Origin: Mesorhizobium loti
GTDB lineage: Bacteria > Pseudomonadota > Alphaproteobacteria > Rhizobiales > Rhizobiaceae
Assembly: GCF_013170705.1 (NCBI RefSeq)
Contig: NZ_CP033334.1
Coordinates: 186,001 to 250,000 of the forward strand
DNA: 64,000 nt
Reading direction: 5' to 3'
A program made the position numbers and the translations under genes. Of this stretch, positions 8,038 to 16,973 are shown piece after piece. The notes under the pieces are model-generated. The model had not been told where the DNA came from, did no database searches, and was given only the letters and a program-made list of their open reading frames with translations. Position 1 is the first letter of the stretch; every line of letters starts with the position of its first letter.

Positions 8038-9030
8038 ATGCCGGATTATGACGTGCTTTGCATTGGCAATGCCATTGTCGACATCATCGCCCAGTGCGAG
8101 GAGGAATTCCTCGAAACCAACGGCATCATCAAGGGCGCGATGAACCTCATTGATACGCGGCGCGCCGAACTGCTCTACAGCCGCATGGGCCCGGCGATCG
8201 AGGCCTCCGGCGGCAGCGCAGGCAACACAGCGGCAGGCGTCGCCTCCTTCGGCGGACGCGCCGCCTTCTTCGGCAAGGTCTCCAACGATGCGCTCGGCGA
8301 AATCTACGCGCACGACATCCATGCGCAGGGCGTCGCCTTCGACACCAAGCCGCTCAACGGCGAGCCGCCGACGGCGCGCTCGATGATCTTCGTCACCCCC
8401 GACGGCGAGCGTTCGATGAACACCTATCTCGGTGCCTGTGTCGAACTCGGCCCCGAGGATGTCGAGGCCGAAAAGGCCTCGGGCGCCAAGGTCACTTATT
8501 TCGAGGGCTATCTGTGGGACCCGCCACGCGCCAAGGAAGCGATTCGGCAGACGGCGAAGCTGGCGCACGCGGCGGGCCGCGAAGTCTCAATGACGCTGTC
8601 GGATTCGTTCTGCGTCGACCGCTACCGCGACGAGTTCCTCGACCTCATGCGCTCGGGCACGGTCGACATCGTCTTCGCCAACAGTCACGAGATCAAGTCG
8701 CTCTACCAGACATCGTCCTTCGACGAGGCGCTGGCCAAGATCCGCAAGGACTGCAGACTAGCCGCCGTGACCCGTTCGGAAAAGGGTTCGGTCATCGTGC
8801 GCGGCGACGAGACCGTGGTCATCCAGGCGACGGCGATCCGGGAGCTGGTCGACACGACCGGCGCCGGCGATCTCTACGCCGCCGGTTTCCTGCATGGCTA
8901 CACGCAAGGCCGCGACCTCAAGACCTGCGGCGACCTCGGCTCGCTGGCGGCCGGACTGGTGATCCAGCAGATCGGCCCAAGGCCGCGGCAAAATCTGCGC
9001 CGCGAGGCGGAACTGGCGGGGTTGTTGTAA
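8038..9030 (+). CDS. Adenosine kinase, PfkB/ribokinase family
   Basis: A 330-residue PfkB-family sugar kinase. It has the N-terminal strand CIGNAIVDIIA, the first PfkB signature GGSAGNTAAGVASFGG, and the second signature DTTGAGDLYAAGFL, whose Asp is the catalytic base with the anion hole GAGD. Rhizobial proteins of this type are annotated adenosine kinase; related ribokinase or fructokinase activity cannot be excluded. The start at 8038 has GGAG six bases before it; an upstream TTG at 8023 is in frame but lacks such a site. The gene stands alone. Confidence 0.88.
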   Translation: MPDYDVLCIGNAIVDIIAQCEEEFLETNGIIKGAMNLIDTRRAELLYSRMGPAIEASGGSAGNTAAGVASFGGRAAFFGKVSNDALGEIYAHDIHAQGVAFDTKPLNGEPPTARSMIFVTPDGERSMNTYLGACVELGPEDVEAEKASGAKVTYFEGYLWDPPRAKEAIRQTAKLAHAAGREVSMTLSDSFCVDRYRDEFLDLMRSGTVDIVFANSHEIKSLYQTSSFDEALAKIRKDCRLAAVTRSEKGSVIVRGDETVVIQATAIRELVDTTGAGDLYAAGFLHGYTQGRDLKTCGDLGSLAAGLVIQQIGPRPRQNLRREAELAGLL

Positions 9031-9307
9031 CAGCGTCTGCAGCTCTCCCCCACGAGGGAGGAGATCGGCAGCCGGACCATCCCGCTCGCCGTCGCGCGGT
9101 TGTCACATATCGCCCCTACACGAAATCGTGAGTGTCCCGTGACTGACATTTCGGGACGCCCGCAGCCAGATGGGGTGTTGAAAAATGCAAGACAGCAAGC
9201 TGTCGGGCAGCGCGATGCGTTGCCGCCGCGATCTCCGTTTTCCGTACTAGAAATTCAGCAATCGGCCGCGGCTGAGGGAGGAACGCGCGCGGCCGGAAGA
9301 CATATGC

Positions 9308-10006
9308 ATGAGCAGATTTCAGACACCTGGTCTTGGACAGGACGACTTCGCGGAAATGGTCGCGGAGGACGTCGAGCGCGCGCTTGCCCACTATGACGAG
9401 GCCATAAACCAGTCCACCGTGGTCTCTGTCGGCAAGATCGCCGGCAGCATAGCATCCGCCGTCACCTTGCTGTCGCCGAAGCACCAGAGGGCCATCGACG
9501 CCATCCATGCCGACCTTCCCGGCCTTGCCTCGAAATTCGTGCGCGCGCTGGCGGCGGAAGCCGCGCGCCGCAGCGAAGCCGGCACTGCCGGCACAAACCG
9601 ATTGACAGCTTTGCTGGCCGATGAGCCGCTTTCTGCACCGCAGCGGTCCGACGACCTCGAATCGATGCTGATCGAGGACTGGGCCGGCCGTGTCGCCGGT
9701 TCGACCTACCTGGAAGAAAACCTTGGCATAGCCCGCTCGACCCTGCATCGCTGGCAAAGGCGCGGCGATGTCATCGCCTTGCGCAAGGGCGGCCGCAAAC
9801 ACGTCTTCCCGCTGGCGCAGTTCGTCGACGGCAGGCCGGTGGCAGGCATAAGCGACGTGCTCAAGCAGATCGGCAATCCGAGGCTGGTGTGGCTGTGGCT
9901 GACACGCCCGGCGGCAGAGCTCGACGGGCGCATTCCGATCGACCTGCTGCGGCAGGATCAGGTGGGGGACGTGGTCGAAGCGGCGCGGGCGTTCGCGCCG
10001 GGCTAG
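9308..10006 (+). CDS. Orphan antitoxin-like protein with Xre/MbcA/ParS-type domain
   Basis: A 232-residue soluble protein. Residues 1-110 are helical and unfamiliar. From about residue 135 there is a helix-turn-helix-like region (GIARSTLHRWQRRGDVIAL, KGGRKHVFP) and then, near residues 178-230, a segment resembling the DUF2384 (Xre/MbcA/ParS) toxin-binding domain: WLTRPAAELDGRIPIDLLRQ followed by a VVEAARAF helix. In toxin-antitoxin pairs this domain belongs to antitoxins of RES toxins, but no RES or other toxin gene lies on either side. It may be a solitary regulator. ATG at 9308; GGAGGAA lies too far upstream to be decisive. Confidence 0.6.
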   Translation: MSRFQTPGLGQDDFAEMVAEDVERALAHYDEAINQSTVVSVGKIAGSIASAVTLLSPKHQRAIDAIHADLPGLASKFVRALAAEAARRSEAGTAGTNRLTALLADEPLSAPQRSDDLESMLIEDWAGRVAGSTYLEENLGIARSTLHRWQRRGDVIALRKGGRKHVFPLAQFVDGRPVAGISDVLKQIGNPRLVWLWLTRPAAELDGRIPIDLLRQDQVGDVVEAARAFAPG

Positions 10007-10374
10007 CCTAACGGCTGTTGGCTTTCGTCTGCAATGGCTCTCGCCTTAAGCCCTCTAGGTGACGCACGCATCTTCCGTGATTAGGGCGGCTGATCGGCCC
10101 GAAACTTGATTGCGATGTGGTTCCCCCAATCCGCCGCTGCTTCGCAGCGCCACCTTTCCCCCCTCCGGAGGGAAAAGAAGGGAGCGTTGCCGGACAAGCG
10201 TTGACGATAAAGAATTTGGTGCCTTTCCTCTACCCCGTCGATCGGGGGAGAGGTGTCTCGGCGAAGCCGAGACGGAGTGGGGGTCGACCAGCGCGGCACA
10301 AGGGAATGCATGCGCCAACCTGCCATGCACGTTATCGCCAAACACCGGCTGCTTGGAAATGTGTGATGCCGTAG
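10007..10374. repeat. Gene-free stretch with palindromic repeat sequence
   Basis: No convincing gene is present. Between about 10123 and 10290 there are several short palindromes: GCTGCTTCGCAGC, CCCTCCGGAGGG, CCGTCGATCGGGGGAG and GTCTCGGCGAAGCCGAGAC. This looks like the dispersed intergenic palindromic repeats common in Mesorhizobium. It lies between the orphan antitoxin-like gene and the 3' end of the malic enzyme gene and may act as a bidirectional transcription barrier. Confidence 0.55.
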
Positions 10375-12654
10375 TCAAGTCCCCGCCGTGTACGCCGCGA
10401 TCACCGCCATGTTGACGATGTCGCTATCCTTGGCGTTCAGCGACACGATCTGGACCGGCTTGTTCAAGCCGACCAGCAGCGGGCCGATCACCGTCGAGCC
10501 GCCCAGTTCCTGCAACATCTTGGTCGAGATCGAGGCCGAGTGGAAGGCGGGCATGACCAGGACATTGGCCGGGCCGGTGAGGCGGATGAACGGGTATTGC
10601 GCCATGGCGCGCGCGTTGAGCGCGACGTCGGCGGCCATCTCGCCGTCATATTCGAAATCGACGCGGCGCTTGTCGAGGATGCGCACCGCTTCCTGGACGC
10701 GCTCGGAGCGCTCGCCCTGCGGATGGCCGAAGGTGGAATAGGCGAGCATGGCAAGCCTCGGCTCATAGCCCATTCGGCGGGCAAAGCCAGCCGCCTCCTC
10801 GGCGATGTCGGCGATCTGCTCGGCGTTCGGCATGTCGTGCACGGCGGTGTCCGCGACCAGCACGGTCTTGCCCCGCGCCAACACGATCGACACGCCGATG
10901 ACGCGGTGGCCGGGCTTGGCGTCGATGACGCGCCGGATATCGTCAAGCGCGGTCGAATAGTTGCGGGTCACACCGGTGACGATGCCATCGGCGTCGCCCA
11001 GCGCCACCATGCAGGCGGCGAAGTGGTTGCGGTCGTTGTTGATCAGGCGCTGGCAGTCGCGGAACAGGAACCCCTTCCGCTGCATGCGCTCATAGAGATA
11101 GTCGGTGTAGATGCCGTTGCGGCGCGACAGCCGGGCATTGATGATCTCGATGCCTTGCTTGTTGAGGTCGATGCCTGCTTGCTTGGCGTTTTCCTTGATG
11201 ACATCGTCACGGCCAAGCAGGATGGCGGTGCCGAGCCGCTGGTTCACATAGGAGACGGCGGCGCGCATCACCTGCTCCTCCTCGCCCTCGGCGAAGACGA
11301 TGCGCTTTGGCTGGCGGCGCACGCGGTCGTAGATGCGCTGCAGGGTCGAAGCGATCGGGTCGCGGCGGGCCGACAGTTCCTGCGCGTAGCGGTCGAGGTC
11401 GAGGATCGGCTTGCGGGCGACGCCCGAATCCATCGCCGCTTTGGCGACGGCCAGCGGAATGGCCGAGATCAGACGCGGGTCGAACGGCACGGGAATGATG
11501 TAATTGGGGCCGAATTTCGGCCGGTTGCCCTGGTAGGCGGCGGCGACGTCGTCGGGCACGTCCTGGCGCGCCAGTTCGGCGAGCGCTCTGGCCGCGGCGA
11601 TCTTCATATCGTCATTGATGGTGGTGGCCCGCACGTCCAGCGCGCCGCGGAAAATGTAGGGGAAACCGAGCACGTTGTTGACCTGGTTCGGATAGTCCGA
11701 GCGTCCCGTCGCCATGATGGCGTCGGTGCGGATCTCGGCCACTTCCTCCGGCGTGATTTCCGGATCGGGATTGGCCATGGCGAAGATGATCGGGTTCTTG
11801 GCCATCGATTGCACCATGGCGGTGGTCAGCGCGCCCTTGGCCGAGAGGCCGAGGAAGACGTCCGCGCCGTCGAGCGCCTCGGCGAGGCTGCGCGCATCTG
11901 TCTTGACCGCATGCGCCGACTTCCACTGATTCATGCCTTCGGTGCGGCCCCGGAAGACCACGCCCTTGGTGTCGCACAGGATGATGTTTTCCGGCGCGAA
12001 GCCCATCGCTTTCATCAGCTCGATGCAGGCGATGCCGGCGGCACCCGCGCCGTTGCAGACCAGCTTCGTGGTCTTCATGTCGCGGCCGGTGACTTCCAGC
12101 GCGTTGATCAGGCCGGCTGCCGAGATGATGGCGGTGCCGTGCTGGTCATCATGGAAGACAGGGATGTCCATCAGTTCGCGCAGCCGCTGCTCGATGATGA
12201 AGCATTCCGGCGCCTTGATGTCCTCGAGGTTGATGCCGCCGAAGGAAGGACCGAGGAAGCGCACACAATTGATGAACTCGTCGGCATCCTCGGTGTCGAC
12301 CTCGAGGTCGATGGAATCGACATCGGCGAAGCGCTTGAACAGCACCGCCTTGCCTTCCATCACCGGCTTGGAGGCCAGCGCGCCGAGATTGCCGAGGCCA
12401 AGGATGGCGGTACCGTTGGAGATGACGGCGACCATGTTGCCGCGCGTCGTGTAATCGAAGGCCCGGCTGGGATCCTCGGCGATGGCGCGCACCGGCACGG
12501 CTACGCCTGGCGAATAGGCGAGGCTCAAATCGCGCTGCGTCGTCATCGGCTTGGTGGCGACGATCTCCAGCTTGCCAGGCCTGCCCATGGCGTGGAATTC
12601 GAGCGCTTCCTGCGCGCTGACGGACGGACCGCTGTTCTCGGTTTTCCTTGCCAT
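10375..12654 (-). CDS. maeB: Malic enzyme with C-terminal phosphotransacetylase-like domain
   Basis: A 759-residue two-part enzyme. The N-terminal half is a malic enzyme (malate to pyruvate and CO2 with NAD(P)): SLAYSPGVAVPVRAIAEDP, GLGNLGALASKPVMEGKA, DDQHGTAIISAAGLINAL and the nucleotide fold VCNGAGAAGIACIELM. From about residue 430 the chain is phosphotransacetylase-like (KRIVFAEGEEEQVMRAA, then MVALGDADGIVTGVTRNYS), typical of rhizobial Dme and Tme, where this tail is regulatory or oligomerising. NAD or NADP preference cannot be read here. The frame is open 33 codons further upstream, but the start at 12654 gives the family N-terminus, with GAGGAAA upstream. Confidence 0.93.
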   Translation of the reverse strand: MARKTENSGPSVSAQEALEFHAMGRPGKLEIVATKPMTTQRDLSLAYSPGVAVPVRAIAEDPSRAFDYTTRGNMVAVISNGTAILGLGNLGALASKPVMEGKAVLFKRFADVDSIDLEVDTEDADEFINCVRFLGPSFGGINLEDIKAPECFIIEQRLRELMDIPVFHDDQHGTAIISAAGLINALEVTGRDMKTTKLVCNGAGAAGIACIELMKAMGFAPENIILCDTKGVVFRGRTEGMNQWKSAHAVKTDARSLAEALDGADVFLGLSAKGALTTAMVQSMAKNPIIFAMANPDPEITPEEVAEIRTDAIMATGRSDYPNQVNNVLGFPYIFRGALDVRATTINDDMKIAAARALAELARQDVPDDVAAAYQGNRPKFGPNYIIPVPFDPRLISAIPLAVAKAAMDSGVARKPILDLDRYAQELSARRDPIASTLQRIYDRVRRQPKRIVFAEGEEEQVMRAAVSYVNQRLGTAILLGRDDVIKENAKQAGIDLNKQGIEIINARLSRRNGIYTDYLYERMQRKGFLFRDCQRLINNDRNHFAACMVALGDADGIVTGVTRNYSTALDDIRRVIDAKPGHRVIGVSIVLARGKTVLVADTAVHDMPNAEQIADIAEEAAGFARRMGYEPRLAMLAYSTFGHPQGERSERVQEAVRILDKRRVDFEYDGEMAADVALNARAMAQYPFIRLTGPANVLVMPAFHSASISTKMLQELGGSTVIGPLLVGLNKPVQIVSLNAKDSDIVNMAVIAAYTAGT

Positions 12655-12868
12655 GATGCTTTTTGATTTCCTCGCCGGTGCAGCACCTCCTTGAGGCGGG
12701 TGCTTTGTTTCGGTCCGAATTAAGACCACGCGCCGCCGCGTGTAAACCGCCACGACGCCTGAATCGCGGATCGTATAGAAATTGCGGGCACCTCTAGCCT
12801 CGGTCTTCCCCTGCTTTTAGATGACCCGGCATTAAACCTGGCCATCACATCTGCTAGCGTGCCGGGCC

Positions 12869-15598
12869 ATGAACATGCACAGCCCGAACGAGCCCGACGC
12901 CCCCGAGGTGATGACGCCGCCACAGCCCGGCACGGCCGCGGTGACGCCGATGATGGAGCAGTTCATCGAGATCAAGGCGGCGAACCCGGATTCTCTGCTG
13001 TTCTACCGCATGGGCGATTTCTACGAGCTGTTCTTCGACGATGCCGAAAAGGCGAGCCGCGCGCTGGGCATCGTCCTGACCAAGCGCGGCAAGCACCAGG
13101 GCCACGACATCCCGATGTGCGGCGTGCCGGTGCATGCTGCCGACGATTATCTGCAGAAGCTGATCGGCCAGGGATTCCGCGTCGCCGTCTGCGAACAGAT
13201 CGAGGATCCGGCCGAGGCGAAGAAGCGCGGCTCCAAATCGGTGGTGCGCCGCGACGTGGTGCGGCTGGTGACGCCGGGCACCATCACCGAGGACAAATTG
13301 CTGGCGCCATCGGAATCAAGCTTCCTGATGGCGCTGGGGCGGGTAAAGGGTGGGGCGGACCATTCGTTTGCGCTGGCCTGGATCGACATCTCGACGGGCG
13401 CCTTCCGCGTCGCCGAGACCACCGGCGACCGCCTGCTCGCCGACATCTTCCGGGTCGATCCGCGCGAGCTGATCGTTGCCGAGCCGGTGTTTTATGATCC
13501 GGAGCTGAAGCCTGTGTTCGACGTGCTTGGCCGCGTCGCCAACCCGCAACCGCCATCGCTGTTCGATTCGGCCTCTGCCACCGGGCGCATCGCTCGTTTC
13601 TTCGAGGTGGCGACACCAGACAGTTTTGGCACGTTTTCGCGGGCCGAACTGTCGGCTATCTCGGGCGCCATCGCTTATGTCGAGAAGACGCAGAAGGCAG
13701 AACGCCCGCCGCTGTCGCGCCCTGAGCGTGAAGAGCAGGGCTCGACCCTGTTCATCGATCCGGCGACGCGCGGCAATCTCGAGCTCCTGCGCACGCTGTC
13801 CGGCAGCCGCGAAGGCTCGCTGTTCAAGGCGATCGACCGTACGGTAACCGGCGGCGGCGCAAGGCTGCTTGCCGACCGGCTGATGGCGCCGCTGACCGAC
13901 CCGGCGGCGATCGGCGCACGACTGGACTCGGTGTCGTTCTTCCGCTCCGAAACGCGGCTTTGCCAGGCGGTGCGGGCGAGCCTGAAAAGCGTCGCTGACA
14001 TGCCGCGCGCTTTGTCCAGGCTGGCGCTCAACCGCGGCGGCCCGCGCGACCTCGGTGCGTTGCGCGCCGGCTTCGAGGCGGCGGGCGCCATCGCAGAGAC
14101 CTTTGCCGCGATCACCCTGCCCCAGGAATTGGCGGCTGCACTTGCCGCCATTCATGCGTTGCCCAAGCCGCTTGCGCAGCGCCTGACGCAAGCGCTTGGC
14201 GACGAACTGCCGCTGCTCAAGCGCGATGGCGGCTTCGTTCGCGGGGGCTACCACCCGGAACTCGACGAGATGCGCGCGCTGCGCGACGAGTCGCGAAAGG
14301 TGATCGCGGCGTTGGAACGTTCGCTGATCGAGGAGACCGGCATCCGTTCGCTGAAGATCCGGCACAACAACGTGCTGGGTTACTATATCGAGGTGACCGC
14401 CAACCACCACGCGGTCATGACCGGCAGCGATGGCGCCAAGGCGCGCTTCATTCACCGCCAGACTATGGCCAACGCCATGCGCTTCACCACGACCGAGCTT
14501 GCCGAACTCGAGACCAAGATCGCCAATGCCGCCGACCGGGCGCTGAGCATCGAACTGGCCGCCTTCGATACGCTGACGGCGGAAGCGGTCGGCGAGGCCG
14601 AGGCGATCCGCGCCGGCGCCGATGCGCTTGCCGTGCTCGACGTGTCGGCGGCACTCGCGCTGCTTTCGGAAAGCGAGGCGTGGTGCCGGCCGGTGGTGGA
14701 TTCCAGCCTCGCCTTCGAGATTTCCGGCGGCCGGCATCCGGTGGTCGAACAGGCGCTGCGCCGTTCCGGCGAGGGACCGTTCGTCGCCAATGATTGCGAT
14801 CTCTCGCCGGAGGGGAGCGCCAAGAACGGCGCGATCTGGCTGCTGACCGGCCCGAACATGGGCGGTAAATCGACGTTCCTGCGGCAAAACGCGCTGATCG
14901 CGATCCTGGCGCAGACCGGCTCCTTCGTGCCGGCGGCATCGGCCCATATCGGTGTCGTCGACCGGCTGTTCTCGCGCGTCGGCGCTTCGGACGACCTGGC
15001 GCGCGGCCGTTCGACCTTCATGGTCGAGATGGTCGAGACGGCGGCCATCCTCAACCAGGCCGGCGAGCGAGCCCTGGTGATCCTCGATGAGATCGGCCGC
15101 GGCACCGCCACTTTCGACGGGCTGTCGATCGCCTGGGCGGCGGTGGAGTATCTGCATGAGAAGAACCGTTGCCGGGCAATCTTCGCCACCCATTTCCACG
15201 AGATGACGTCGCTCGCCGGCAAACTGGCGCGGCTGCACAACGTCACCATGCGGGTCAAGGAATGGGAAGGCGACGTCGTCTTCCTGCACGAGGTCGGCAA
15301 GGGTGCGGCCGACCGTTCCTACGGCGTGCAGGTGGCACGGCTGGCCGGTCTGCCGGAGGCGGTGGTGGATCGGGCCAAGGAAGTCCTGCACCAGTTGGAG
15401 GAAGGCGAGGTTTCCGGCAAGACCAACCGGCTGGTCGATGACTTGCCGCTGTTTTCCGTGGCGATGAAGCGGGAGGCGCCGAAGCCGGTGAAGAGCGACG
15501 CGCTTGGCGCTGCCCTCGGCGAGATCAATCCCGACGAGATGACGCCGAGGGAAGCGCTGGAAGCGATGTACCGGCTGAAGGGGCTGGCCGGAACGTAG
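12869..15598 (+). CDS. mutS: DNA mismatch repair protein MutS
   Basis: A 909-residue MutS that recognises base mismatches and recruits MutL. The mismatch-reading Phe-x-Glu lies in [11 protein letters not shown] near residue 50, the lever and clamp region includes [14 protein letters not shown], and the ATPase has Walker [11 protein letters not shown] near residue 660, followed by [11 protein letters not shown], Walker [17 protein letters not shown] and FATHFHEM. Length is normal for alphaproteobacteria. It diverges from the malic enzyme gene, and its stop codon directly abuts the stop of the convergent aldo/keto reductase gene. Confidence 0.98.
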   Translation: MNMHSPNEPDAPEVMTPPQPGTAAVTPMMEQFIEIKAANPDSLLFYRMGDFYELFFDDAEKASRALGIVLTKRGKHQGHDIPMCGVPVHAADDYLQKLIGQGFRVAVCEQIEDPAEAKKRGSKSVVRRDVVRLVTPGTITEDKLLAPSESSFLMALGRVKGGADHSFALAWIDISTGAFRVAETTGDRLLADIFRVDPRELIVAEPVFYDPELKPVFDVLGRVANPQPPSLFDSASATGRIARFFEVATPDSFGTFSRAELSAISGAIAYVEKTQKAERPPLSRPEREEQGSTLFIDPATRGNLELLRTLSGSREGSLFKAIDRTVTGGGARLLADRLMAPLTDPAAIGARLDSVSFFRSETRLCQAVRASLKSVADMPRALSRLALNRGGPRDLGALRAGFEAAGAIAETFAAITLPQELAAALAAIHALPKPLAQRLTQALGDELPLLKRDGGFVRGGYHPELDEMRALRDESRKVIAALERSLIEETGIRSLKIRHNNVLGYYIEVTANHHAVMTGSDGAKARFIHRQTMANAMRFTTTELAELETKIANAADRALSIELAAFDTLTAEAVGEAEAIRAGADALAVLDVSAALALLSESEAWCRPVVDSSLAFEISGGRHPVVEQALRRSGEGPFVANDCDLSPEGSAKNGAIWLLTGPNMGGKSTFLRQNALIAILAQTGSFVPAASAHIGVVDRLFSRVGASDDLARGRSTFMVEMVETAAILNQAGERALVILDEIGRGTATFDGLSIAWAAVEYLHEKNRCRAIFATHFHEMTSLAGKLARLHNVTMRVKEWEGDVVFLHEVGKGAADRSYGVQVARLAGLPEAVVDRAKEVLHQLEEGEVSGKTNRLVDDLPLFSVAMKREAPKPVKSDALGAALGEINPDEMTPREALEAMYRLKGLAGT

Positions 15599-16444
15599 TC
15601 AGATCATCTCCAGGCCGCGCTTGCGCGTCGGCGGGGGGAAGGCGCGGTCGAGATCGGCGAGGTCTTCGCCCGTAAGCTTGATATCCAACGCCGCAAAATT
15701 CTGGCGGACGTGCTCCTGGCTGCTGGCCTTGGGGATGGCGACGACGCCGTCCTGATGCATCACCCAGGCCAGGGCGATTTGAGCGGCGGTCGCATTGTGG
15801 CGGGCGGCGACGGCGTCGAGCCTGGCATTGCGCGCCAGCGCGCCCTGCTCGACCGGCGAATAGGCCATCAAGGGAATGCCGCGCTTTCGGCTCCAGGGCG
15901 CCAGATCGAACTCGAGCCCGCGCCGGACCAGATTGTAAAGCACCTGGTTGGTCTGGACGTTGCCGCCGTCGGGCAGACCGGCGAGCTCCTCCATGTCCTC
16001 GGTGTCGAAATTGCTGACGCCCCAATGGCGGATCTTGCCGGCATTCTTCAAGGCTTCGAAGGCCTCGACCGTCTCCGCCAAAGGCACGCTGCCCGGCCAA
16101 TGCAAGAGATAGAGGTCGATGCGGTCGGTGCGCAGGCGCTTCAGACTGTTCTCGCAGGCGCGCTGCACGCCCGCGCGCGAAGCGTTCGACGGCAGAACTT
16201 TTGAAACCAGGAAGGTCTCGGCGCGGCGCCCGGCAATGGCCTCGGCGACCACTTCCTCGGCGCCGCCGCTGGCATACATTTCGGCGGTGTCGATCAGCTT
16301 GACGCCGAGATCGAGGCCAAGCTTTAGAGCATCGACTTCCGTGGAGCGCCGGCGGGAATCCTCGCCCATCTTCCATGTGCCCTGGCCGAGAACGGGTATG
16401 GCTTCGCCAGACGGCAACACGGTGGTTCTGACGCTCGACGGCAT
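15599..16444 (-). CDS. Aldo/keto reductase
   Basis: A 281-residue NADPH-dependent (beta/alpha)8 oxidoreductase. Catalytic residues are visible: Asp and Tyr in [11 protein letters not shown], Lys in FLVSKVLP, and His in [15 protein letters not shown] and the C-terminal cofactor region [14 protein letters not shown] complete the family pattern. The substrate is unknown. The stop codon begins at the base next to the mutS stop, leaving no spacer between convergent genes. It is the first gene of the block separating mutS from glnD. Confidence 0.92.
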   Translation of the reverse strand: MPSSVRTTVLPSGEAIPVLGQGTWKMGEDSRRRSTEVDALKLGLDLGVKLIDTAEMYASGGAEEVVAEAIAGRRAETFLVSKVLPSNASRAGVQRACENSLKRLRTDRIDLYLLHWPGSVPLAETVEAFEALKNAGKIRHWGVSNFDTEDMEELAGLPDGGNVQTNQVLYNLVRRGLEFDLAPWSRKRGIPLMAYSPVEQGALARNARLDAVAARHNATAAQIALAWVMHQDGVVAIPKASSQEHVRQNFAALDIKLTGEDLADLDRAFPPPTRKRGLEMI

Positions 16445-16537
16445 GGCAGGCTCCAGTTGAGGCCCGATCGCATCACAGGCCGGACGAGAAATCCAGAGCG
16501 TTCTCGCCGCAGCCCACGTTCCGATGCCTCGAAAGCT

Positions 16538-16930
16538 CTATTTCACCGGATGGGCGGCCAGCCAGTCCTGCATCTGCTTGATCTCGGCTTCCTGGGCGGC
16601 GATGACGCCTTCGGCCAGCTTGCGGATTTCCGGGTCCTTGCCGTTGGCAAGCTCGACCTTGGCCATGTCGATGGCGCCCTGATGATGCGGGATCATGCCA
16701 CGGACGAAATCGACGTCGGCATTGCCGGTATACCGCGATGCCATCATGTCGGCATGCATCTTGTCCATCGCCGCCTTGTAGCCTTCGGTCGAAGGGCTGG
16801 TCGCGTCCGTCGACATGCCGGCCATGTCGTGTTTCATCTCTTCGCTCTGCGCCGGAACGCTTTCGAGGAAGACGGCGAGCAGCATTCCGGCCGCCATCAG
16901 CAAAAGCACGAGTTTCTTGGCCAAGGTCAT
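16538..16930 (-). CDS. DUF305 periplasmic protein, likely copper-associated
   Basis: A 130-residue protein with an N-terminal membrane or signal segment (residues 5-24) and a DUF305 four-helix domain carrying the family hallmark FVRGMIPHHQGAIDMA. Methionines and histidines such as MKHDMAGM could bind Cu(I). DUF305 proteins, including CopM of cyanobacteria, are periplasmic copper binders. It follows the copper ATPase gene on the same strand after 43 bases and presumably shares the CueR-type promoter at 19521-19551, making it part of a copper export operon. Confidence 0.85.
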   Translation of the reverse strand: MTLAKKLVLLLMAAGMLLAVFLESVPAQSEEMKHDMAGMSTDATSPSTEGYKAAMDKMHADMMASRYTGNADVDFVRGMIPHHQGAIDMAKVELANGKDPEIRKLAEGVIAAQEAEIKQMQDWLAAHPVK

Positions 16931-16973
16931 TCATGGTCTCCTGTTGGTTGGATTTCGTATTTGGGGGCTTGGA

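Noticed and set aside
10540..12666. 708-codon plus-strand open frame opposite the malic enzyme gene
   Set aside because: Complete overlap with a strongly supported gene; composition typical of a GC-rich antisense frame.
13316..15391. 691-codon minus-strand open frame opposite mutS
   Set aside because: Antisense shadow of a clear mutS; no recognisable domain.
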